Shown in pieces: positions 6,313-11,186 of a DNA stretch of 11,186 nucleotides (positions are counted from its first letter, which is position 1; every line of letters starts with the position of its first letter). The stretch lies in NCBI GenBank assembly GCA_027728145.1, contig JAQBZV010000016.1, forward strand, positions 1 to 11,186. The letters are read 5' to 3'. A program made the translations under genes and the position numbers. This DNA comes from Actinomycetota bacterium (lineage in GTDB: Bacteria > Actinomycetota > Actinomycetes > Actinomycetales > Microbacteriaceae). Below the pieces are notes generated by a model, which was given only the letters and a program-made list of their open reading frames with translations, ran no database searches and was not told the DNA's origin.

Positions 6313-6328
6313 GGTGTGGAGGACACGC

Positions 6329-6344
6329 CCACAACATGTGGGGT
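6329..6344 (+). promoter_or_regulatory. NrdR box, distal (weaker)
   Basis: CCACAACATGTGGGGT matches the NrdR box consensus acaCwAtATaTwGtgt at most of the core positions. Its centre (6336/6337) is exactly 32 bp from that of the proximal box, about three helical turns, the spacing typical of tandem NrdR sites. The inner dyad CCCACA-ACA-TGTGGG is perfect. Confidence 0.6.
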
Positions 6345-6360
6345 AGGCAATTTGTCGGAA

Positions 6361-6376
6361 GTGCCATATATAGTGG
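6361..6376 (+). promoter_or_regulatory. NrdR box, proximal, overlapping the likely nrdA -10
   Basis: GTGCCATATATAGTGG fits the NrdR consensus well, with the core CATATATAG. NrdR is the ATP-cone repressor of ribonucleotide reductase operons and binds pairs of such boxes when dATP is high. The box contains TATAGT (6369-6374), the best -10 candidate in the region, so bound NrdR would block RNA polymerase directly. Confidence 0.75.
6369..6374 (+). promoter_or_regulatory. Probable -10 of the nrdAB promoter
   Basis: TATAGT, inside the proximal NrdR box. Transcription would start near 6381, giving a leader of about 100 nt. No convincing -35 lies 16-18 bp upstream. Confidence 0.45.
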
Positions 6377-6413
6377 TCAAGCTGTCGAAGGAGAAAGTGC
6401 CCTCTGAGCACCA

Positions 6414-6460
6414 CCGGGGACGGAAAACCAACAGAAAACAACGCGATTTGTGGTCCCCGG
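6414..6460 (+). other. Leader hairpin upstream of nrdA
   Basis: CCGGGGAC (6414-6421) and GTCCCCGG (6453-6460) form a perfect 8-bp GC-rich stem around a 31-nt, A-rich loop. The stem ends 10 nt before the GAGGAG ribosome site and sits inside the predicted nrdA mRNA leader. No T-run follows, so it is not a simple terminator, and I recognise no riboswitch family. Confidence 0.4.
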
Positions 6461-6470
6461 GCCAAAGAAC

Positions 6471-6476
6471 GAGGAG
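6471..6476 (+). promoter_or_regulatory. Ribosome binding site deciding the nrdA start
   Basis: GAGGAG followed by 6 nt and ATG at 6483. It excludes the in-frame GTG at 6450, which would add 11 residues before the ATP-cone and contains this site within the coding sequence. Confidence 0.75.
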
Positions 6477-6482
6477 AAGTAC

Positions 6483-8957
6483 ATGAACATCACTGTGGTG
6501 AAGCGCAACGGCGAAAAAGAAGCCTACGACGCGAACAAAATTAACCTGGCAATCGAGCGTGCAGCAGAGGGGCTGGACGACTCCATTACATGGGTAACCC
6601 AGATCGCGAGCGAGCTTGAATTGACGCTGTTCGATGGCATCACCACTCAGCAGCTCGATGAGGCGGTCATCCAGGTCGCACTGCAGAACGTCAAAGATGA
6701 CCCTGCCTTCGATGTGTTGGCCTCACGTCTCCTCGTGAAGACCATTTACAAGCGCGTTCTCGGAGATTACGACTCGCCCGCAAAGCTGAAAGAGCTCCAC
6801 GCCCAGCACTTTGAAGAGAACGTCCGTCGCGGCGTGGAAGAGGGCCTCATCGACGAGCGCCTCATTCAGATGTTTGACTTCGACCGTCTCGCTGCCGCCC
6901 TGGAGCCCAGCCGTGACGAACTGCTCAAGTACATCGGTGTCGTGACCTTGAACAACCGCTACGGCATCAAGGGACGAAACGGTGACCCCCTCGAGGTTCC
7001 CCAGTACTTCTGGATGCGAATCGCCATGGGCTTGTCGCTGAACGAGGAAAACCCCACTGAGCACGCTCTGCGCTTTTACGAGAAGATGTCGAAGCTTGAG
7101 TACTTGGCTGCGGGATCCACGCTCGTCAACGGTGGAACCAGCTACCCCCAGCTCGCGAACTGCTTCGTCATGGAAATGCAGGACGACATCGAGCACATCG
7201 CCAAGACCACCCGCGATGTGATGTGGCTGACCAAGGGAACCGGAGGCATTGGCTTGGCTGTGACCAAGCTCCGCGCCCAGGGATCCCCGATTCGCTCGAA
7301 CAACACCACGTCGACCGGTCCCATTCCCTTCATGCACACCATCGACTCGGTGCTTCGCGCCGTGTCCCGCGGTGGCAAGAAGTTTGGAGCGCTCTGCTTC
7401 TACATGGAGAACTGGCACCTGGACTTCCCCGAGTTCCTCGATCTTCGCCAGAACTCCGGTGACCCCTACCGCCGGACCCGCACCGCGAACACCGCCGTGT
7501 GGATTTCTGACGAGTTCATGAAGCGCGTGGAAAACGACGAGCCCTGGTACCTCTTCGACCCGCTCGAGGTTGCTGACCTGAACGAGCTCTACGGTGCTGC
7601 GTTCTCCAAGCGGTACGCCGAGTATGCGGAGATGGCCGAAGCCGGCAAGCTCAACATGTTCAAGAAAATCGGCGCCCGGGAGCAGTTCAAGGCGATTCTG
7701 ATTTCTCTCCAGGGCACCAGCCACCCGTGGCTGACCTGGAAGGACACCATCAACAACCGTGCCATCAACAACAACACCGGCACGATTCACCTCTCCAACC
7801 TCTGCACCGAAATCTGCTTGCCGCAGGATGTTGACAACGTGTCGGTCTGTAACCTCGCCTCCATCAACCTCTCGCAGCACGTTCTCGACGGGAAGATGGA
7901 TTGGGAGAAGATCGACGAGAGTGCCCGCATTGCGGTGCGCCAGTTAGACAACCTGATCGACATCACTCGCTCCAGCGTTCAGGAAGCGGACTACTCCAAC
8001 GAGCAGAACCGTGCAGTGGGTCTCGGCGTTATGGGCTTCACCGACGTCATCGAGCGCTTTGGGTTCAGCTACGAAAGCGAAGAGGCCTACGACCTGATCG
8101 ACGAAATCATGGAGCATGTCTCCTACGCCGCCATCGATGAGTCTGCGAACCTCGCTCGCGAGCGCGGCTCCTACAACAACTTCGAGGGCTCGCGCTGGGC
8201 CCAGGGCATCGTGCCCCTGGACACCATCGACCTCACGGAGGCCGACCGCGGCGTTCCCGTTGAGGTGAACCGCACCACCCGTCTGGACTGGGACGCTCTG
8301 CGCGAGAAGGTCAAGGGCGGTATGCGTAACGCCACCCTGATGGCCATCGCTCCGACTGCCTCTATCGGTCTTGTCGCGGGAACGACTCCGGGTCTTGACC
8401 CCCAGTTCTCGCAGATCTTCAGCCGCTCGACCAGCTCGGGTAAGTTCCTCGAGGTCAACCGCAACCTGGTGGCCGCTCTGCGCGAGCACGGCCTGTGGGA
8501 GTCCACCCGTGAGGACATTCTGCGAAACCAGGGTGACATCCAAGAGCTGGCCTCGATTCCCCAGGACATCAAGGACACCTTCAAGACCAGCTTCCAGCTC
8601 TCCCCGTTTGCCTTCCTCGAGGTAGCGGCCAGGGCGCAGAAGTGGATTGATCAGGCGATCAGCCGCAACATGTATTTGGAGACCAGGGACATGGACGACT
8701 TGATGTCGATTTACACCGGTGCATGGAAGCGTGGCGTCAAGACCACGTACTACCTGCACATGAAGCCTCGCCACACCGCCGAGCAGTCGACGGTGAAGGT
8801 GAACAAGTCTGAGCAAATCAACAGCTCAGGTGGTTCAGGAGCGCCGAAGAAGGGCTTTGGTGCAGCAGCACCTGCCTCGGCTGAGCCTGTCGCCGCTGGG
8901 TCCGGTACCCCCAAGAAGGGTTTCGGTTTTGGCGGAGCACCGAAGGCGGGTGAGTGA
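6483..8957 (+). CDS. nrdA: Class I ribonucleotide reductase, alpha (large) subunit (824 aa), lacking its C-terminal redox tail in frame
   Basis: Reduces ribonucleoside diphosphates to deoxy forms for DNA synthesis, with NrdB supplying the radical. Residues 1-92 are an ATP-cone (VVKRNGEKEAYDANKI at the start), the dATP/ATP switch of overall activity. The catalytic barrel follows with all key residues: Cys227 in ANCFVME, Cys441 and Glu443 in NLCTEI, Cys456 in SVCNLAS (equivalents of E. coli C225, C439, E441, C462), and the radical-transfer pair Tyr756-Tyr757. After about 764 comes a flexible tail with two PKKGFG repeats (788-793, 810-815). The frame stops at TGA 8955-8957, before any CxxC pair; the expected cysteine tail is in another frame at 8963-9046 (see that entry). 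The start at ATG 6483 has a good ribosome site. It is the first gene of the nrdAB operon and is probably repressed by NrdR. Confidence 0.95.
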   Translation: MNITVVKRNGEKEAYDANKINLAIERAAEGLDDSITWVTQIASELELTLFDGITTQQLDEAVIQVALQNVKDDPAFDVLASRLLVKTIYKRVLGDYDSPAKLKELHAQHFEENVRRGVEEGLIDERLIQMFDFDRLAAALEPSRDELLKYIGVVTLNNRYGIKGRNGDPLEVPQYFWMRIAMGLSLNEENPTEHALRFYEKMSKLEYLAAGSTLVNGGTSYPQLANCFVMEMQDDIEHIAKTTRDVMWLTKGTGGIGLAVTKLRAQGSPIRSNNTTSTGPIPFMHTIDSVLRAVSRGGKKFGALCFYMENWHLDFPEFLDLRQNSGDPYRRTRTANTAVWISDEFMKRVENDEPWYLFDPLEVADLNELYGAAFSKRYAEYAEMAEAGKLNMFKKIGAREQFKAILISLQGTSHPWLTWKDTINNRAINNNTGTIHLSNLCTEICLPQDVDNVSVCNLASINLSQHVLDGKMDWEKIDESARIAVRQLDNLIDITRSSVQEADYSNEQNRAVGLGVMGFTDVIERFGFSYESEEAYDLIDEIMEHVSYAAIDESANLARERGSYNNFEGSRWAQGIVPLDTIDLTEADRGVPVEVNRTTRLDWDALREKVKGGMRNATLMAIAPTASIGLVAGTTPGLDPQFSQIFSRSTSSGKFLEVNRNLVAALREHGLWESTREDILRNQGDIQELASIPQDIKDTFKTSFQLSPFAFLEVAARAQKWIDQAISRNMYLETRDMDDLMSIYTGAWKRGVKTTYYLHMKPRHTAEQSTVKVNKSEQINSSGGSGAPKKGFGAAAPASAEPVAAGSGTPKKGFGFGGAPKAGE

Positions 8958-8962
8958 TCACC

Positions 8963-9046
8963 ATGACTTCCGATTCCACGACCATCGACGGTTACGCCGT
9001 CCCTACAGACCCCATGGACCTTCTGCAGTGCGATAGCTGCCAGTAG
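8963..9046 (+). CDS. Out-of-frame NrdA C-terminal redox tail (27 codons)
   Basis: ATG 8963 opens 27 codons ending in TAG 9046. The product ends IDGYAVPTDPMDLLQCDSCQ, which looks just like the last residues of NrdA proteins, where a swinging arm with a cysteine pair (here CDSC, residues 23-26) re-reduces the active-site disulfide and is itself reduced by thioredoxin or glutaredoxin. It is in frame -1 relative to nrdA and begins 5 nt after the nrdA TGA. The frame upstream of its ATG is closed by TGA at 8951-8953, so a join to nrdA is possible only if one base is added between 8951 and 8957. Readings: a one-base deletion (error or mutation), re-initiation as a separate peptide (GGTGAG is a weak ribosome site 8 nt upstream), or recoding. 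I see no slippery heptamer. Confidence 0.6.
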   Translation: MTSDSTTIDGYAVPTDPMDLLQCDSCQ

Positions 9047-9096
9047 CTCCGACATTTACACACACACAAACAACGATCTAGAGATAGGAAAAAACA
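9047..9096 (+). other. nrdA-nrdB spacer with CA repeat and nrdB ribosome site
   Basis: The 50-nt spacer contains a short (AC) run at about 9057-9068 and then AGGA at 9086-9089, 7 nt before the nrdB ATG. No hairpin terminator or TAnnnT element at leaderless spacing is seen, so nrdB is expected to be co-transcribed with nrdA. Confidence 0.5.
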
Positions 9097-10080
9097 ATGG
9101 GAATCCTCGGACAAGGAGTTCAAGAAGGTCTGCTGCTCAAGCCTGTGAAATACAAGTGGGCCATGGACCTCTACGACCAGGCTGTTGCTAACACCTGGTT
9201 CCCCAACGAAATTCAGTTGGGTGAAGACATTGCTGACTTCAAGAAGATGACGGATGAAGAGCGTCACGCCATCACCTTCTTGATGAGCTACTTCAACCCC
9301 AGCGAGTTGCTGGTGAACAAGGCACTGGCGTTTGGTGTGTACCCCTACATCAACGCACCCGAAGCTCACCTCTACCTCGCGAAGCAGATGTGGGAGGAAG
9401 CGAACCACTGCATGAGCTTTGAGTACGTACTCGAAACCTTCCCGATCGACCGTGAGAAGGCTTACGCCTCACACGTCGATGTTCCCTCCATGGCACGCAA
9501 GGAGGACTTCGAAGTGAAGTTCATCCGTCGCATGACCGAGGACACCATCGACATCAACACCACCGAGGGTAAGAAAGACTTCGTTCGCAACCTGGTTGCC
9601 TACAACGTCATTCTCGAGGGCATCTGGTTCTACTCGGGCTTCATGGTTGCCCTGAGCTTCCGCCAGCGCAACCTGCTGCGTAACTTTGGTTCCTTGGTGG
9701 ACTGGATTGTGCGCGACGAGAGCCTGCACCTGAAGTTCGGTATCAACTTGATCCTGACGGTGCTCGAAGAGAACCCTGACCTGCAGACCCCCGAGTTTGC
9801 AACAGAGATTCGTCAGATGATTCTCGACGCTGTGGAAATGGAAGAGGCCTACAACCACGACCTTCTCCCCAACGGCATCCTCGGCCTGAACGCGAACTAC
9901 ATCAACCAGTACGTGAAGTACCTGGCTGACCGTCGCCTCGAGGAGCTCGGATTCGAGACCGAATACAACGTCTCGAACCCCGCCAAGTGGATGGCCACAG
10001 CAAACGACACCTTGCAGTTGGTGAACTTCTTTGAGTCCACCAACACCTCATATGAGGTCAATGCAACATCGTCACGATAG
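9097..10080 (+). CDS. nrdB: Class I ribonucleotide reductase, beta (radical) subunit, class Ic-like (327 aa)
   Basis: The metal-binding subunit that starts the radical reaction in NrdA. All six carboxylate/histidine ligands are present at standard spacings: Glu70, Glu101, His104, Glu174, Glu208, His211. Trp34 and Asp207 of the radical path and Tyr319 in the C-terminal NFFESTNTSYEV tail (needed for transfer to NrdA) are also there. The residue seven after Glu101, which is the radical tyrosine (Y122) in E. coli, is Phe108 (TTT at 9418-9420), in EEANHCMSFEYV. Chlamydia class Ic has Phe at the same place, Glu as first ligand, and similar EGIxFYSGF and RDESxHLxFGI motifs. A Mn/Fe (or other Mn-containing) cofactor instead of a tyrosyl radical is therefore inferred. 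Start ATG 9097 has AGGA 7 nt upstream. A strong terminator follows. Confidence 0.95.
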   Translation: MGILGQGVQEGLLLKPVKYKWAMDLYDQAVANTWFPNEIQLGEDIADFKKMTDEERHAITFLMSYFNPSELLVNKALAFGVYPYINAPEAHLYLAKQMWEEANHCMSFEYVLETFPIDREKAYASHVDVPSMARKEDFEVKFIRRMTEDTIDINTTEGKKDFVRNLVAYNVILEGIWFYSGFMVALSFRQRNLLRNFGSLVDWIVRDESLHLKFGINLILTVLEENPDLQTPEFATEIRQMILDAVEMEEAYNHDLLPNGILGLNANYINQYVKYLADRRLEELGFETEYNVSNPAKWMATANDTLQLVNFFESTNTSYEVNATSSR

Positions 10081-10107
10081 GGACAAAGCCCTAGTAAACT
10101 AAGAGGT

Positions 10108-10156
10108 GCAGGGGGAGGAGACAGCGACGGAGTCTCCTCCCCCTGCCTTTTCTTTT
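10108..10156 (+). terminator. Intrinsic terminator of nrdAB
   Basis: A perfect 15-bp stem, GCAGGGGGAGGAGAC (10108-10122) with its complement at 10132-10146, closes a 9-nt loop and is followed by CTTTTCTTTT (10147-10156). It starts 27 nt after the nrdB stop and should end the nrdAB transcript efficiently, separating it from the aldo/keto reductase gene. Confidence 0.93.
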
Positions 10157-10184
10157 GGCTCCCTGGCGTGTGAGGATTGAGAGT

Positions 10185-11027
10185 ATGAAGACTCCCGATG
10201 GCCAGCTCTCGGTAACGCTCAACACCGGTGACCAGATTCCTCAGCTAGGGCTGGGTGTTTTCAAAGTCGACGATGACGTCTGCGAACAGATTGTTCTCGA
10301 CGCTCTCGAGGTGGGCTACCGCCACATCGACACCGCGATGATCTATCGCAACGAAGCAGCAGTGGGTCGAGCTATCGCCTCGAGCGGGATTGCCCGGGAC
10401 GAGCTTTTTGTCACCACGAAGCTGTGGAACTCTGATCAGGGTGCGACGGCAACACCGGCGGCCCTGGCGACCAGCCTGGAGCTTTTGGGTCTTGAGTATG
10501 TGGACCTGTATTTGATTCACTGGCCAGCTCCGCTTCGGGATGAATACGTCGCAAGTTGGTGGGCGCTGGAGGAGATTCACCAGCAGGGACTGGCACGAGC
10601 TATTGGTGTCTCCAACTTTGAACCAGAACACCTTGAGCGCGTCCTGGAAGAGGGAAGCATTGTCCCGGCCATCAACCAGGTTGAGCTCCATCCGGCCTTC
10701 CAGCAGCGAAAACTTCGCGGGTTCCAAGAGCCACTGGGCATCATCACCGAAGCCTGGGGTCCCCTGGGACAGGGCAAGTACGAGCTCTCTGAGTTACCAG
10801 GGCTCACCGAGATAGCGCAGGCTCACGGCAAGAGCATCCAGCAGATCGTGCTGCGCTGGCACCTGCAAGAAGGCGTCGTGGTGTTCCCGAAGACGGTGCG
10901 GAAAGAGCGCATGATCGAAAACTTGTCGGTCTTTGACTTCGAGCTGAGCCCTGAGGAAATGACGGCGCTGGCAGCCATGGACGCTGATCGACGGGTTGGG
11001 ACACACCCGATGGATGGCAACTGGTAA
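10185..11027 (+). CDS. Aldo/keto reductase (280 aa), 2,5-diketo-gluconate reductase-like
   Basis: An NADPH-dependent (beta/alpha)8-barrel oxidoreductase of the AKR superfamily, closest in look to the bacterial DkgA/AKR5 group. The N-terminal hairpin has [10 protein letters not shown] (19-28). The catalytic tetrad is complete: Asp49 and Tyr54 in [11 protein letters not shown], Lys79 in VTTKLWN, His112 in LIHWP. Further marks are [23 protein letters not shown] and the cofactor-binding [16 protein letters not shown] near the end. The physiological carbonyl substrate is not deducible. I place the start at ATG 10185, with GAGG 9 nt upstream; a TTG at 10155 would put the start inside the nrdAB terminator's T-tract and is unlikely. 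It ends 4 nt before the next gene and is probably coupled to it. Confidence 0.9.
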   Translation: MKTPDGQLSVTLNTGDQIPQLGLGVFKVDDDVCEQIVLDALEVGYRHIDTAMIYRNEAAVGRAIASSGIARDELFVTTKLWNSDQGATATPAALATSLELLGLEYVDLYLIHWPAPLRDEYVASWWALEEIHQQGLARAIGVSNFEPEHLERVLEEGSIVPAINQVELHPAFQQRKLRGFQEPLGIITEAWGPLGQGKYELSELPGLTEIAQAHGKSIQQIVLRWHLQEGVVVFPKTVRKERMIENLSVFDFELSPEEMTALAAMDADRRVGTHPMDGNW

Positions 11028-11031
11028 TCGT

Positions 11032-11186
11032 ATGAGTCGCCTTGATGGCGCACTGAGTCCCTATTTGCTCTCCCACGCCCACCAGAGCGTGGACTGGTTC
11101 CCCTGGGGGACCGAAGCTTTTGCCGAGGCCGCAAGCAGGGACTGCCCGGTGATGATCTCCATTGGCTACTCCACCTGCCACTGGTG
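11032..11186 (+). CDS. DUF255 thioredoxin-like (YyaL/SPATA20-type) protein, N-terminal part (cut by right edge)
   Basis: The first 51 codons of a longer gene. The protein begins with the strongly conserved start of the DUF255 family: [18 protein letters not shown] (9-26), then [24 protein letters not shown] (28-51), where the last complete codons lead into the CHWC thioredoxin-like motif (Cys49, and Cys52 cut by the edge). In full-length relatives this thioredoxin-like domain is followed by a large glycoside-hydrolase-like (alpha/alpha) barrel, and the function is unclear. The ATG follows the aldo/keto reductase stop by 4 nt with no own ribosome site, so translation is probably coupled. Confidence 0.9.
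   Translation, partial: MSRLDGALSPYLLSHAHQSVDWFPWGTEAFAEAASRDCPVMISIGYSTCHW

Noticed and set aside
6375..6482. Cobalamin riboswitch in the nrdA leader, as known for some Streptomyces nrd operons
   Set aside because: The leader is only about 100 nt and I find no B12-box-like sequence or the needed multi-stem layout.
6723..7880. Long antisense open frame (385 codons) inside nrdA, and another at 7944-8816
   Set aside because: They are shadows of a strongly codon-biased gene. The predicted proteins are Val/Gly/Leu-rich with no recognisable domain, and nrdA is unmistakable on the other strand.
8951..9036. +1 frameshift at the nrdA TGA (as in prfB) to make the tail
   Set aside because: The +1 frame after GAG-TGA gives a basic His/Arg-rich peptide, not the QCDSCQ tail, which lies in the -1 frame. 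No slippery heptamer for a -1 shift is present either.
10095..10100. TAAACT as the -10 of a short RNA ending at the nrdAB terminator
   Set aside because: There is no -35, the RNA would be under 50 nt, and the region is explained by the end of the nrdB transcript.
10155..10184. TTG start for the aldo/keto reductase
   Set aside because: It falls in the T-tract of the nrdAB terminator and has no ribosome site; the ATG at 10185 is better.

Overview
The window looks like a stretch of an actinobacterial chromosome, most likely Microbacteriaceae. The evidence is moderately high GC, actinobacterial-type proteins, many genes whose start codon lies 6-7 bases after a TAnnnT -10 element (leaderless mRNAs), and compact gene packing. 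No tRNA, rRNA, insertion sequence, phage gene or CRISPR array is visible. The genus cannot be fixed from the sequence.

Layout. (1) Bases 1-258, minus: start of a DUF4349-like lipoprotein that runs off the left edge. (2) 356-1189 plus and 1186-1941 minus: two different alpha/beta hydrolases, tail to tail, sharing four bases at their stop codons. (3) 2070-2842, minus: an ABM-fold monooxygenase followed by a GNAT acetyltransferase, an apparent two-gene operon. (4) 2899-3072, plus: a previously easy-to-miss 57-residue two-helix membrane protein. (5) 3119-3748, minus: a Pr6Pr-type membrane protein. (6) 3830-4636, plus: a DUF2231 membrane domain fused to a cytochrome b5-like domain, again overlapping by four bases with the convergent ABM gene at 4633-4920. 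(7) 4982-6199, minus: an MFS transporter. (8) 6200-6482: a regulatory region with a tandem NrdR box pair (centres 32 bp apart), two DnaA-box-like sites and a leader hairpin. (9) 6483-10080, plus: class I ribonucleotide reductase nrdA and nrdB, closed by a strong intrinsic terminator. (10) 10185-11027, plus: an aldo/keto reductase, followed 4 nt later by the start of a DUF255 thioredoxin-like protein that runs off the right edge.

The most notable biology is in the ribonucleotide reductase locus. NrdB keeps all six metal ligands (E70, E101, H104, E174, E208, H211) but has Phe108 where the radical tyrosine of class Ia enzymes sits, and its motifs resemble the Chlamydia class Ic (Mn/Fe) protein. 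The NrdA reading frame stops before the C-terminal redox cysteine pair. A tail of exactly the expected kind, ending QCDSCQ, is encoded in a different frame by a 27-codon ORF starting 5 nt after the nrdA stop. Either a one-base indel (sequencing error or mutation) breaks nrdA here, or the enzyme is truly split or made by recoding. This is the item most worth checking.

The small genes in 1-6199 do not form an obvious pathway. They are mostly single-gene or two-gene transcription units with their own leaderless promoters.
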